From positions 1-64,000 of the forward strand of contig NZ_BMMU01000003.1 in assembly GCF_014646095.1 (NCBI RefSeq): a stretch of DNA of 64,000 bases. The letters run 5' to 3'. The translations under genes and the position numbers were made by a program. The notes below the pieces were generated by a model. The model did not search any database. It saw nothing but the letters and a program-made list of their open reading frames with translations, and had not been told where the DNA came from. Numbering within the stretch: the first letter of the stretch is position 1; each line of letters begins with the position of its first letter. This document shows positions 26,303 to 36,521 of the stretch, piece after piece. The stretch comes from Streptomyces lacrimifluminis (lineage in GTDB: Bacteria; Actinomycetota; Actinomycetes; Streptomycetales; Streptomycetaceae).

Positions 26303-26853
26303 GGACCCTGGGACGGGGCAGACCCTCGCAGGGGGCACGCTCTGGGCCCTGAACAGCCGCACGTGTTCGAGGATGGTCAGTCGCAGGCAGGCTTCCACGC
26401 GGGCGGGGCGGCCTGGCCGGGCCGAGCTGAGCCATATGAACGAGCGCGTGCGGCAGCTGGTCCGTCGCGTCGCGTCCCCTCCGCCACTTCTACGACCCGG
26501 CGCCGACTCGGCGGTTCGATGAACGCCGCCACCGGCGGTATGCCGGCTCCCCTGCGCATTCCTCAGCGCCACCGAGGCGGCGGAATCCGCGCCGTGCCCA
26601 CCGCCAGCAGTTCGAGCACTCTTTCGATTCGCGCGGCCGGATAGGACCTTCGACGACATCGCGGACACGCCGGAAGGATGGTGTGCTGGTTGCCGGACGA
26701 GGAGTTCACCGACAGAGCCCCCGGTCGCAGCACTTCACCGAGCACCCGATCGGGCGTGTCGAGGATCACATTCGGCATGAACCGTTCTCGGCCGGAAAGG
26801 GGCACAACCGGAAGGGCGCCTTCAGCACGGCGCTGACCAGGAGGAACGAGAAC
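26303..26853. other. Intergenic region before betaine genes
   Basis: 551 bp without a convincing gene. Short frames on both strands (to about 125 codons) have no ribosome site and no recognisable motif. It presumably contains the promoter of the betaine/choline operon. No adjacent BetI or GntR regulator is seen. Confidence 0.4.
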
Positions 26854-28314
26854 ATGCCCGAACTCTTCATCGGCGGTACCTGGAGATCCGCGCTCGACGA
26901 GCGCACCCGCGAGATCCGCTGCCCCGCCGACGGCTCCCTGGTCGGTGTCGTCGACGAGGCGGGCGGCAAGGACACGGTGGAGGCCATCAGCGCCGCCCGC
27001 CGCGCTTTCGACGAGGGTCCCTGGCCGGGTACGCCGGCCGCCGAGCGCGGCGACCTGCTGCTGCGCGTCGCCGACCTCATGGTCCGCGACAAGGACGAGC
27101 TGGCCCGCGCGGAGTCCCTCGACACCGGGAAACGACTGGTGGAGAGCGCCTTCGACATCGACGACATCGTCAACTGCTTCCGCTACTTCGGCCGGCTCGC
27201 GGCAAACGAGACCGGACGGGTCATCGACACCGGCTCGCCGGACGTGGACAGCCGGGTCGTCTACGAGCCGGTCGGTGTCTGCGCGCTGATCACCCCGTGG
27301 AACTATCCGCTCCTCCAGACCGCATGGAAGGTGGCCCCGGCACTGGCGGCCGGGAACACCTTCGTCCTCAAGCCGAGCGAGCTGACCCCGCACACCGCGA
27401 TCCATCTGATGCGGCTCCTGGAGGAGGCCGGACTGCCCGCGGGCGTGGCCAACCTCGTCCTCGGTGCCGGTCCGGAGGCGGGTGCGCCGCTCGGCGACCA
27501 TCCGGACGTCGACCTCCTCTCGTTCACGGGCGGACTCCAGACCGGCCGCCGCCTCATGGCCGCGGCGGCCGGAACCGTGAAGAAGGTCGCGCTCGAACTC
27601 GGCGGCAAGAACCCCAACATCGTGTTCGCCGACGCCGACTTCGAGACGGCCGTCGACATGGCGCTCACCGCCGTGTTCCTGCACTCCGGACAGGTCTGCT
27701 CGGCCGGGGCCCGGCTGCTGGTGGAGGACTCACTGCACGACCGGCTCGTGGACGAGGTCGTCCGGCGGGCCCAACTGATCAGGCTCGGCGGCCCGTTCGA
27801 CGAACAGGCCCAGACCGGCCCGCTGATCTCCGCGGCACACCGTGCGAAGGTCGAGGCGTATGTCGCCCAGGGCCTGGCCGAGGGCGCGGTGCTGCGCTGC
27901 GGCGGGGAGCGTCCCCAGGGACTCGACGACGGCTTCTACTACCCGCCGACGGTGCTCGACGAGTGCGACGCCCGCATGACGGTCGTACAGGAGGAGTCGT
28001 TCGGTCCGGTGCTCACCGTGGAGCGGTTCACGGACGAGGCGGAGGCGGTCCGGCTCGCCAACGACACCGTGTACGGGCTCGCCGGGGGTGTCTTCACCAC
28101 CGACGAGGCCAAGGCGGCGCGGGTCGCGGCCCGGTTGCGGATCGGCACGGTGTGGATCAATGACTACCACCCTTACGTCCCTCAGGCGGAGTGGGGCGGC
28201 TTCAAGCAGTCCGGCTTCGGCCGCGAGCTCGGACCCTCGGGACTCGCCGAGTACCGCGAGGCGAAGCACATCTACCGGAACACCGCTCCTTCGGCACAGG
28301 GCTGGTTCGCGTAA
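26854..28314 (+). CDS. betB: Betaine-aldehyde dehydrogenase (NAD-dependent aldehyde dehydrogenase)
   Basis: Oxidises betaine aldehyde to glycine betaine in the cytosol; ALDH superfamily, 486 aa. Motifs: ITPWNYPLLQTAWKVAPALAAG, general base in VALELGGKNPNIVFADAD, catalytic Cys in HSGQVCSAGARLLVE, and EESFGPVLTVERF. ATG 26854 follows CCAGGAGGAACG; the longer frame lacks support. The substrate is inferred from context: an APC permease and a choline-dehydrogenase-like GMC enzyme follow on the same strand, forming choline uptake and oxidation to the osmoprotectant betaine. Other aldehydes remain possible. Confidence 0.88.
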   Translation: MPELFIGGTWRSALDERTREIRCPADGSLVGVVDEAGGKDTVEAISAARRAFDEGPWPGTPAAERGDLLLRVADLMVRDKDELARAESLDTGKRLVESAFDIDDIVNCFRYFGRLAANETGRVIDTGSPDVDSRVVYEPVGVCALITPWNYPLLQTAWKVAPALAAGNTFVLKPSELTPHTAIHLMRLLEEAGLPAGVANLVLGAGPEAGAPLGDHPDVDLLSFTGGLQTGRRLMAAAAGTVKKVALELGGKNPNIVFADADFETAVDMALTAVFLHSGQVCSAGARLLVEDSLHDRLVDEVVRRAQLIRLGGPFDEQAQTGPLISAAHRAKVEAYVAQGLAEGAVLRCGGERPQGLDDGFYYPPTVLDECDARMTVVQEESFGPVLTVERFTDEAEAVRLANDTVYGLAGGVFTTDEAKAARVAARLRIGTVWINDYHPYVPQAEWGGFKQSGFGRELGPSGLAEYREAKHIYRNTAPSAQGWFA

Positions 28315-28448
28315 CACCCCTTGTGCGCCTTTTGCGTGCTCTCCATGCGCCATTCCCCTTGTGTACGCCCTGAATGTGCGCGCCCACTGTTCCCGGCACC
28401 CGCAACGAGCCGCTCCCTCCCGCTCCCCGGTCCCCCAGGAGTCCGCTC

Positions 28449-30020
28449 ATGGCAACCACCGACCGACCAACAGGCCCAGGGCATACGGACGACGCCGAAC
28501 TCGCCGAGTTCGGGTACAAGCCCGAGCTCAAGCGCACCCTCGGCAACTTCCACACCTTCGCGGCCGGGATCAGCTACATCTCGATCCTGACCGGCACCTT
28601 CCAGCTGTTCTACTTCGGTTACGGCAGCGGCGGCCCCGCGTACTGGTGGTCGTGGCCGATGGTGTTCGTCGGCCAGTTCATGGTCGCCCTCTGCTTCGCG
28701 GAGCTGGCCGCCCGCTACCCCGTGGCGGGCTCGGTCTACAACTGGTCGAAGAAGATCGGCAATCCGCACCTGGGCTGGCTCGCCGGCTGGATGATGCTGA
28801 TCGCCTCCATCGTGTCGATCGCGGCGGTGGCCCTCGCCTACCAGCTCACGCTGCCGCAGATCTCCGACGTGTTCCAGATCGTCGGGGACGGCACCGGCAA
28901 GTACGACGTGGCCACCAACGCGGTGATCCTGGCCGGCGTGTTGATCCTGTTCACGACCGTGGTGAACGCCTTCGGCGTCAAGCTGATGGCCACGATCAAC
29001 ACGGCGGGTGTCTTCATCGAGCTCGTCGCCACGGTCGTCCTGATCGTCCTGTTCGCCGTGCACATCACCCGTGGTCCGCAGGTGGTCCTGGAGACGAACG
29101 GCACGGGCGCGGGCCACGGCGCCGGCTACCTCGGCGCGTTCCTGGTGGCCTCGCTGGCATCCGCGTACGTCATGTACGGCTTCGACACCGCCGCCTCGCT
29201 CGGCGAGGAGTCCCGCGACCCGTCCCGGAACGCGCCCCGCGCCATCATCCGGGCGATCGTCGCCTCCTTCGTCCTCGGCGGTCTGATCCTCCTCCTCGCG
29301 CTGATGAGCGTCTCCAGCCTGAAGGGCGAGCAGCTGTCCACGGACGGCCTGCAGTACATCGTGCTAGACGTCCTCGGGCCGACGGCCGGCAAGGCGATGC
29401 TGTGGTGCGTTCTGATCGCGGTCACCGTCTGCGCGCTGGCCGTCCACACGGCGGCGATCCGGCTGGCGTTCGCGATGGCCCGCGACAACAACCTGCCCGC
29501 GTCCTCGCTCCTCGCGAAGGTCAGCCCGCGTTTCCAGACGCCGGTGCTGCCGGCCGTGATCGTCGGTGTGCTGGCGCTGTCGATCCTGGTGGTCAACATC
29601 CGCCAGCCGCAGATCTTCACCGTCGTCACCAGCATCGGCATCATCATGATCTACCTCGCTTATCTGGGGGTCACCGGCCCGATGCTCGTGGCGCGGCTGC
29701 GCGGCAGGTGGCAGCCGGCCGGCGACGGCAAGTTCTCGCTGGGCCGCTGGGGACTGCTCGTCAACATCGGGGCCGTGACCTGGGGCACCGCCATGACGAT
29801 CAACCTGATCTGGCCGCGGGCCTCGGTCTACAACGCCACCGCCCCCTTCCACTGGTACCTCCAGTGGGGCGCCGTGCTGTTCGTCGCGGTCATCGCGGGT
29901 GGCGGCTTCGCCTACTACTGGTTCGTCCAGCGGCACCGGACGGGTGTGCTCGCCGGACACCGTCTTGAGGAGAACCCGGCCGCGCCGGCCGCTCCCCTCG
30001 CCGCCCCGGCGGCAGACTGA
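28449..30020 (+). CDS. APC-family amino acid/amine permease
   Basis: Inner-membrane permease of the amino acid-polyamine-organocation superfamily, 523 aa with about 12 helices. Conserved features are FAAGISYISILTG, FAELAARYPVAGSVYNWSKK (the APC signature around TM2), and a YGFDTAASLGEESRDPSRNAPRA loop. ATG 28449 has CCAGGAG upstream. It lies between betB and the GMC dehydrogenase, 135 and 17 bp from them, so choline or a related quaternary amine is the best guess for its substrate; family sequence alone fits several amines. Confidence 0.88.
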   Translation: MATTDRPTGPGHTDDAELAEFGYKPELKRTLGNFHTFAAGISYISILTGTFQLFYFGYGSGGPAYWWSWPMVFVGQFMVALCFAELAARYPVAGSVYNWSKKIGNPHLGWLAGWMMLIASIVSIAAVALAYQLTLPQISDVFQIVGDGTGKYDVATNAVILAGVLILFTTVVNAFGVKLMATINTAGVFIELVATVVLIVLFAVHITRGPQVVLETNGTGAGHGAGYLGAFLVASLASAYVMYGFDTAASLGEESRDPSRNAPRAIIRAIVASFVLGGLILLLALMSVSSLKGEQLSTDGLQYIVLDVLGPTAGKAMLWCVLIAVTVCALAVHTAAIRLAFAMARDNNLPASSLLAKVSPRFQTPVLPAVIVGVLALSILVVNIRQPQIFTVVTSIGIIMIYLAYLGVTGPMLVARLRGRWQPAGDGKFSLGRWGLLVNIGAVTWGTAMTINLIWPRASVYNATAPFHWYLQWGAVLFVAVIAGGGFAYYWFVQRHRTGVLAGHRLEENPAAPAAPLAAPAAD

Positions 30021-30036
30021 AGGAGGTCAACCCCAC

Positions 30037-31617
30037 ATGGACCAGCCGATCATGGACCAATCACTCATGCACACCGATGAGTTCGACTATGTGGTGGTGG
30101 GCGGTGGCACCGCGGGCAACGTGGTGGCCGCGCGGCTCTCGGAGGACCCGTCCGTCACCGTGTGCGTACTGGAGGCGGGCCCCAGCGACGTCGGCGACGA
30201 CGACGTCCTCAGACTGGAGCGCTGGATGGGCCTGCTGGAGTCCGGCTACGACTGGGACTACCCCGTCGAACCGCAGTCCAGCGGCAACAGCTTCATGCGG
30301 CACGCCCGCGCGAAGGTGCTCGGGGGCTGCTCGTCCCACAACTCCTGCATCGCCTTCTGGGCCCCGGCCGAGGATCTCGACGACTGGGCGGCGGCAGGCT
30401 GTACGGGGTGGAGCGCTGCCGACCTCTTCCCGCTCTACCGGCGTCTGGAGACCAACGACGCCCCCGGCGACCACCACGGCCGCACCGGCCCGGTGAAGCT
30501 CCGTACGCTGAAGAGCGAGGACCCGTGCGGCGCCGCCCTGCTGGAGGCGTGCGCGCAGGCGGGCATCCCGACCACCCCCTTCAACACCGGCGACACCGTG
30601 GTCCGCGGGGCCAACTGGTTCCAGATCAACTCCGACGAGAACAACATCCGTCAGTCGTCCTCCGTCGCCTATCTCCATCCGGTCATGGGCAAGCGGCCCA
30701 ACCTGGAGGTACGGACAGGAGTACGGGCGAAACAGCTCGTGCTGGAGGGACGCCGGTGCGTGGGCGCCGAGTACCTCGACCCGGATCTCATCCACACGAG
30801 GACCGTACGGGCGCGCCGCGAGGTCATCGTGTCGTGCGGTGCGATCGACACCCCGAAGCTGCTGATGCTGTCCGGCATCGGACCGGCCGAGCAGCTGCGC
30901 GACGTCGGCGTCGAGGTGGTCGTGGACTCGGCGGGCGTCGGCGAGAACCTGCAGGACCACCCGGAGGGCGTCATCATGTGGGACGCCAAGCAGCCGATGA
31001 CCACGACATCCAGCCAGTGGTGGGAGGCGGGCATCTTCTACGACACCGAACCGGGCCTGGACCGGCCCGACCTGATGTTCCACTACGGCTCGGTGCCGTT
31101 CGACATGAACACGGCACGTTGGGGCTATCCGACCTCGGAGAACGCGTTCTGCCTCACCCCCAACGTGACCCGGGCGAAGTCCCGCGGCACGGTGAGGCTG
31201 CGTACCCGTGACTACCGGGACAAGCCGATGGTCGATCCGCGGTACTTCACGCACGAGCACGACGCACGCGTGATGACGTACGGGCTGAAGCTGGCACGCC
31301 GGATCGCCGCCCAACCGGCGCTCAGCGGCTGGGCGGGAGCGGAACTGGCCCCCGGTCCGGACGTCCGGACGGACGACGAGCTGCTGGACTACATCCACAA
31401 GACCCACAACACCGTCTACCACCCGGCCTGCACCGTGAAGATGGGCGCTGACGACGACACGTCGGCGCCGCTGGACGCGCGGCTGCGGGTGAAGGGGATC
31501 GAGGGGCTGCGGGTTGCCGACGGGTCGGTGATGCCGGAGTTGGTGTCGGTGAATCCGTGTATCACGACGATGATGATCGGGGAGAAGTGCGCTGACCTTT
31601 TGAAGGGGGACGCATAG
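30037..31617 (+). CDS. betA: GMC oxidoreductase, choline dehydrogenase-like
   Basis: FAD-dependent oxidoreductase of 526 aa that probably oxidises choline to betaine aldehyde. The Rossmann FAD motif is DYVVVGGGTAGNVVAARLSED with a downstream Glu (VLEAG); GMC signature 1 is near RAKVLGGCSSHNS, signature 2 is SCGAIDTPKLLMLSGIGP, and the catalytic His pair is in VYHPACTVKMG and VNPCIT. ATG 30037 follows AAGGAGG. It is the last gene of the betB-permease-betA run. Alternative alcohol substrates are possible, as for all GMC enzymes. Confidence 0.88.
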   Translation: MDQPIMDQSLMHTDEFDYVVVGGGTAGNVVAARLSEDPSVTVCVLEAGPSDVGDDDVLRLERWMGLLESGYDWDYPVEPQSSGNSFMRHARAKVLGGCSSHNSCIAFWAPAEDLDDWAAAGCTGWSAADLFPLYRRLETNDAPGDHHGRTGPVKLRTLKSEDPCGAALLEACAQAGIPTTPFNTGDTVVRGANWFQINSDENNIRQSSSVAYLHPVMGKRPNLEVRTGVRAKQLVLEGRRCVGAEYLDPDLIHTRTVRARREVIVSCGAIDTPKLLMLSGIGPAEQLRDVGVEVVVDSAGVGENLQDHPEGVIMWDAKQPMTTTSSQWWEAGIFYDTEPGLDRPDLMFHYGSVPFDMNTARWGYPTSENAFCLTPNVTRAKSRGTVRLRTRDYRDKPMVDPRYFTHEHDARVMTYGLKLARRIAAQPALSGWAGAELAPGPDVRTDDELLDYIHKTHNTVYHPACTVKMGADDDTSAPLDARLRVKGIEGLRVADGSVMPELVSVNPCITTMMIGEKCADLLKGDA

Positions 31618-31712
31618 GGGTGGTGCGGGTAGGGGGGAACTGCGGCGCCGTCGTTGCTGGTCGCGCCCGCGCGGCGGAGCCGCAGATCGACAAAGCCCCG
31701 CGCCCCTAAGGG
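31618..31712 (-). repeat. Streptomyces intergenic REP-like element, copy 1
   Basis: On the minus strand it begins TAGGGGCGCGGGG at the jetC-like stop codon and continues with GCGGCTCCGCCGCGCGGGCGCG, a GC hairpin. I recognise this as a common repeated intergenic element of streptomycetes. The TAG stop of the SMC-like gene is its first three bases, so it sits directly at the end of that operon and between two converging genes, where it may serve as a terminator or mRNA stabiliser. Confidence 0.6.
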
Positions 31713-34700
31713 GTTGTCCCTGAGGGAGTTGCCTGTGCCGGGGGAGTTGTCGACGCCGGGCGCTTGAACATCCTGGTCGCCGTGATCTCGCTGTGCGTCC
31801 CGTCCCCCTCCCCGGCCGGGGTCTGCTGAGGCAGCCCCGGTCGGAGGTGTTCCTCCACGCGGATGTACTTCAGACCCGCGCGGAGGTCGGCGTCGTTGCG
31901 GAGGCGGATGACCAGAGGGAACTCGGCGAGCGCGGTCGTGTCGAACAGGCCGGTGGTGTAGAGGAGTTGGACGCCGAGCGCGTCGGACACGGCACGCTGG
32001 AGCTCCAGCAGGTACGTCGCGTTCGCGCGCCCGATGGGGTTGTCGAGGAACAGCGTGCCGGCGTGCCGGTGCTTGTCGCGGCCCCGGTCGTTGCTGCGCA
32101 GCGCGGCCATCGTGCAGTACAGGGCGATGGCCGCGGTGAGCAGCTGACCGCCGGAGAACACGTCGCCCATCTGTCCGACGGGCACGCGCTCGGCGCGCAG
32201 TACGGCGTCGGGCTTGAGGATCTCGACGGCGATGCCCTTGGGCTGGAGGGCGGCGCCGACTCCCCTCAGGAGCAGGGACATCCCGTCCCGGCGCAGGTCG
32301 GAGTTCTTCTTCACGGCCGCCCGGGTAGCCTCGTCGATGACCTCGCCGAGCCGCTCGGTGAGCGTCGCCTGGTCGGGCTCCTCGAACCGGATACGCAGGA
32401 ACTCCTGCCCGGACCACTCGCCGAGGCCCTCGGGCAGCCGGGACAGCCGTTGCGCGGACCGCAGGGTGGCCAGCGCCGACTCCACCAGCCCGCGCAGCCG
32501 GTCCACGATCGAGTCCCGGTTCCGCTCCAGCTGCGCCAACTCGTCGGTCAGGACCCGGAGTCGGGGTGCGAAGGCGTCCGCCCACTTCTGCGCGTGCTCG
32601 GGCAGCGAGGACGCGGGCAGTTCACGGATCTGCTGGCGGGCGGGGGTGCGCACCGCTTCGTACCGCGTGGAGTTGGCATGCCGTACGAGGATGTCGCTCG
32701 CCTCGCGCACAGCGCCCTCGGCGGCGGACAGGTCGGCGGCGCAGCCGCGCAGGGAGCGGCGGGCCTCGGCAGCCGACTGCCGGGCCTCTTCCGGGCTGCC
32801 GGGGTAGGGCTCCTGGGCTTCCTGCTCGTCGTCGGAGGCCTGCTCGCGCAGCAGGTCGCGGAGCATGGCGGCGATCTCGTCGAACCCGGAGGCCGCGTCC
32901 TCGGCCGCCCGGTGAGCGCCGAGAAGTTCGGCGTGCGCCTCCCTGGCCCGGGTCAACGCCTCGCTGCGGGAGGCGAGTTCGGCGGTGGCGGTGCGCAGCA
33001 GGGCCTGGGCGTGCTCGGCGTCGCGCGGGACGAGCTCCTCCGCCAGCTCGGTGTGCTCCCCGCCGTCCTCGGGCGCGAGCCGCTCGGCCTCGCCGCGCAG
33101 CCGCCCCAGCTGCTCGCTGGCCGTGGACACCCGGGTCTCCAGGAGCTGCACCAGTTCCTCGGCCCGCGCGGAGGCGGCCTGCCGGGACGGTCCGTCGGAT
33201 CCGTCGGGCGACTGCAGCATCTGCTCGGCGCGCGTACGCACCTTGTTGCTCAGCCGGTCCAGCTCCGCACGACTGGCGCTCTCCTCGCTCTCGGACCGCG
33301 CCTGCTCCGCCCGCAGGTCGGCTCCGACGCCGACCTTCTCGTAGAGCTGGGAGGCGGCCCGGTAGGCCTCGCGGAGGGCGGGCAGTGACGACTTCGCGGT
33401 CTCCTCGTCGGCTTCCGGTAGGTCATCGGGGGCGCCCGCGATCTCCGCGCGCTCGGCGCGCAGGGCGCGGGCCGTGCGGCGTGCGTCGTCAGCGGCGCGC
33501 TGGGTGGCTCGCCGGTCCTCGTCGGCGGACCGGGCACGCTCCAGCAGGACCTGGGCGCGGGCCTCCGACTCGACGGCCTCGTCGGCCAGTTCACGCACCT
33601 TGACCTGCCAGCCGGCGCGTTCGCGCAGCCGGTACGCCAGTCCGGCGAGCGCGTCGGCGGCGCGCCGGGCGCGTTGGGCGGCCTCCTGCCGCTCGTCCCG
33701 CACCCGGGACGCCTCGCTCGCCACCTCGTCGGCCTCGGCCCGCACGGTCCGCGCCTCGGCCAGCTCGGCCTCGGTCTCCTCGGCGAAGGCGCGCGCGTCG
33801 TGTGCGGCCCGGGCCAGCTCGACGAGCCGCCCGGCCGGACAGCCCGTACGCCAGGAGGTGAGCCGCGCGGCCAGTTCCCGGTCCTTCCCGAGCCGAGCCG
33901 CGAGCGAGCGGATCTCCTCCTCCCGCTCGCCCGCCCGGGCCCGCAGCGCCTGTCGTTCCTCGTCGGCGGCGTGCTCGTCGTGCATGGCCGGGTTCGGCGG
34001 TACGAGGAACACGTCGCCGTCGCCCGGTCCGGGGGCCGGAGTGGGGGCGAGCAGGGCGGCTGCCGTACCGACCGCCACGGCCGACCGGGGCAGCAGGGCC
34101 GCTTCGGCGAGTGCCTCGCGGGCACGCGCGTGCGTGGCGGGGTCGGTGATGATGACGCCGTCGACCAGCTCGGGGCGGGCGGCCAGCACGCGCGCGTGGT
34201 CGGCGGGGTCGACGGCCTGGGCGAGATAGCGCCAGCCGGGCAGCGCGGGGATGCCGTGTTCGCCGAGGAACTCGACGGTGGCCAGCACGTCGGGGCCGGG
34301 CGGCAGCAGTCCGCCGTCACCGAGCGCACCGAGGATCCTGGCGTCGTCGGCCGCACCGGTCCGCAGCTCGAAGAGCTGTCGCTCGGCGGAGGTGACACCG
34401 TCGTCGAGCAGCTCACGGAGTTCGTCGGCGAAGCGGTCCAGTTCCCCGGCGGTCAAAGGACCTTCGTCGAGGCCGCGGGTCGTACCCTCGGCTGCCTCGG
34501 CACCGCCCCGCGCGACCGACGTCCCGCCGCCGCTGCCCTCGCTCGCACCCTGCTGGTGCGGCAGCGCGGCCCGGCCTCGCTGCCGCACACCGCCGGCGGA
34601 CGGCAGGTTCAGCAGTTCGGCGAGCCGTTCCTCTGCCGCCAGGGCCTCCGCGGTGCGCCGCTCGGCGTCGTACGCGCGCTCGGCCGCCGTGGCGGCATCC

Positions 34701-36442
34701 GCCGCGCGGGCCGCCGTCAGCTCCGCGCGGGACTCGGCGGACGCCGCCTCACGCGCGTGCTCGGAAGCCCGTTGGGAGGCTTCACGGGTGGTGTCCCAGG
34801 CTTCGACGGCCGTCTTCTCGGCGTCGCTGGCGGCAAGTGCGGCCCGTGCCGGGTCGGCGTCGGGAGCGCTGTCGTCGAGCCAGCCCGCGCGCACCGCCTC
34901 GGCGGTCTCCTGTTCGACCTCGCTGAGCCGCTGCCGCAGATGCCCGACCTCGCTGCGGGCGCGCTGCGCCTCGGTGGCCGCGCCGGTCGAGTCCCGGTGG
35001 GCGGCCTCGCTGACCTCCTGAAGGGCGGCGGACCGCTCCTCCTCCTCGTTGGCGAGCGCCTCCGCGCCTTCCGCCGCCGAGTGCAGTGCCCGTACGAGGT
35101 CGGCGGCGGCCTTGGCGCGGGCGGCGAGCGCCGGGGCCGCGTCCCGCTCGGCCTCGCGGATCGCGACCGCCACGCGCGCGGAGCGGTCGGCGGCGGCTCG
35201 GTGCCGCAGCACGACCTCGGCGGCCTGCCAGGCGGAGTGCATGGTGCGCGCGTCGGCGAGTTCACGCTTCTGCGCGGCTGCCGTCCTCTCCGCCGCCGCG
35301 AGTGCCAGCGAGGCGTGCCGGAAGGCGAGTTCGGCGGCGATCAGCGCGCTGCGCTCCCGCCCGCCCTCGGAATGGGTGACGGCGTACGCCGCCGCGGTGA
35401 CCCGCTGGGCGAGATCGCCGGCCCGGACGCGTTCCTGGACGCCCCGCGCGGACAGGCGGCGGGCGAGGGTGCGCGTACGCCGCTCCGCACCCGTGTGGAC
35501 GTCCCGCGCGCGGGAACGCGTTTCCGCGGCCTCGACGATCCGTCCTAGCAGGTCCACGGACCCGGCGGTGAAGTCCCGTTCGGCGATCAGTTCGGACCGT
35601 CGGCCCAGCTTGTTGCCGAAGCCGCCGACCAGGTCGGCAAGTCCGTCCGTGTCCCGGGTGTCGGTGACCGCGCGCAGCAGCAGGTCGGTGAAGTCGGAGT
35701 CCTTCTTGACCGCGAAGAGGCCGGCTGCCTCACCCTCGTCGGCGTTCATCTCCCGCTGGTATCGGAAGAGTTCGGGGTCCAGACCCAGCTCCCCCAGATG
35801 TTCGATCCAACGGTCGTGGATCTCCTCCCAGTGCACTTCGAGATGCGGATACGCCTTGCCCGCCTCGGTGATCGCGTCCCGGAAGCCCTTCATGGTCCGG
35901 CGCCGCCCCTGGGCACCGGAGGCACCCTCCACGGGCGGCCGTACGGCGGTGGACTCCGCGACGGGAAGGTTGTCGAGGCTCAGCCCCGGGCCGGGCCGGA
36001 AGGAGTACCAGGCCTCGGCGAACTTCCGCGGATCGTTGGAGACCTGCCGCCCCCGCCACTCACTGGCCTTGCCGACCACCACCAGCTCACCGGTCAGCGT
36101 GTGCTGCCATTCCAGGACCACATGCCCGCAGTCGTCGGCGAGCAGGAACTTCCGCAGCACACCGGAACTGGCGCCACCGAGCGTGTTGCGGTGCCCCGGC
36201 AGCATCACGGAGAAGATCAGCTTGAGGAGTACGGACTTGCCGCCGCCGTTCTCCAGGAAGAGCACGCCCGCGGGCGCGGGCCGGCGCGGCGGGCCGACGG
36301 GCTCCTCCTCGAAGAACTCCGCCTGGGTGGGCGCGGGGTCGGGCACCGGCTCGCCGACACCCCGCAGGTCAAGCACGGTGTCGGCGTAGCGCGCACCGGC
36401 AGGACCGATGGAGTAGAGGCGGACCCGGGACAGCTCGTACAT
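31706..36442 (-). CDS. SMC/MukB/JetC-like condensin ATPase
   Basis: Very long coiled-coil ABC-type ATPase of 1578 aa. The N-terminal head has the P-loop LENGGGKSVLLKLIFSV (about residues 60-76), with Leu where the first Gly is usual. Long Ala/Glu/Arg coiled coil runs from about 330 to 660, a globular hinge-like insert with EFLGEHGIPALPGWRYLAQA lies at about 670-810, and a return coil reaches about 1310. The C-terminal head has the ABC signature FSGGQLLTAAIALYC and a Walker B-like GTLFLDNPIGRAN in which Asn follows the Asp. It is the last gene of a three-gene operon whose other members have kleisin- and MukE-like size and order. Start ATG 36442. MukB, MksB or JetC analogue; exact class uncertain. 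Confidence 0.8.
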   Translation of the reverse strand: MYELSRVRLYSIGPAGARYADTVLDLRGVGEPVPDPAPTQAEFFEEEPVGPPRRPAPAGVLFLENGGGKSVLLKLIFSVMLPGHRNTLGGASSGVLRKFLLADDCGHVVLEWQHTLTGELVVVGKASEWRGRQVSNDPRKFAEAWYSFRPGPGLSLDNLPVAESTAVRPPVEGASGAQGRRRTMKGFRDAITEAGKAYPHLEVHWEEIHDRWIEHLGELGLDPELFRYQREMNADEGEAAGLFAVKKDSDFTDLLLRAVTDTRDTDGLADLVGGFGNKLGRRSELIAERDFTAGSVDLLGRIVEAAETRSRARDVHTGAERRTRTLARRLSARGVQERVRAGDLAQRVTAAAYAVTHSEGGRERSALIAAELAFRHASLALAAAERTAAAQKRELADARTMHSAWQAAEVVLRHRAAADRSARVAVAIREAERDAAPALAARAKAAADLVRALHSAAEGAEALANEEEERSAALQEVSEAAHRDSTGAATEAQRARSEVGHLRQRLSEVEQETAEAVRAGWLDDSAPDADPARAALAASDAEKTAVEAWDTTREASQRASEHAREAASAESRAELTAARAADAATAAERAYDAERRTAEALAAEERLAELLNLPSAGGVRQRGRAALPHQQGASEGSGGGTSVARGGAEAAEGTTRGLDEGPLTAGELDRFADELRELLDDGVTSAERQLFELRTGAADDARILGALGDGGLLPPGPDVLATVEFLGEHGIPALPGWRYLAQAVDPADHARVLAARPELVDGVIITDPATHARAREALAEAALLPRSAVAVGTAAALLAPTPAPGPGDGDVFLVPPNPAMHDEHAADEERQALRARAGEREEEIRSLAARLGKDRELAARLTSWRTGCPAGRLVELARAAHDARAFAEETEAELAEARTVRAEADEVASEASRVRDERQEAAQRARRAADALAGLAYRLRERAGWQVKVRELADEAVESEARAQVLLERARSADEDRRATQRAADDARRTARALRAERAEIAGAPDDLPEADEETAKSSLPALREAYRAASQLYEKVGVGADLRAEQARSESEESASRAELDRLSNKVRTRAEQMLQSPDGSDGPSRQAASARAEELVQLLETRVSTASEQLGRLRGEAERLAPEDGGEHTELAEELVPRDAEHAQALLRTATAELASRSEALTRAREAHAELLGAHRAAEDAASGFDEIAAMLRDLLREQASDDEQEAQEPYPGSPEEARQSAAEARRSLRGCAADLSAAEGAVREASDILVRHANSTRYEAVRTPARQQIRELPASSLPEHAQKWADAFAPRLRVLTDELAQLERNRDSIVDRLRGLVESALATLRSAQRLSRLPEGLGEWSGQEFLRIRFEEPDQATLTERLGEVIDEATRAAVKKNSDLRRDGMSLLLRGVGAALQPKGIAVEILKPDAVLRAERVPVGQMGDVFSGGQLLTAAIALYCTMAALRSNDRGRDKHRHAGTLFLDNPIGRANATYLLELQRAVSDALGVQLLYTTGLFDTTALAEFPLVIRLRNDADLRAGLKYIRVEEHLRPGLPQQTPAGEGDGTHSEITATRMFKRPASTTPPAQATPSGTTP

Positions 36443-36521
36443 GGCGGGACTCTCGTAGTCGTAAGGAGTAGTCGGGTTGCGTGTGAAGGGAGTTGGGGCG
36501 GGAAGGGAGTCTGAGCTGCGG

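Noticed and set aside
31793..36389. Several 345- to 624-codon plus-strand frames
   Set aside because: Shadows of the SMC-like coiled-coil gene; Arg/Gly/Ala-rich with no family motifs.
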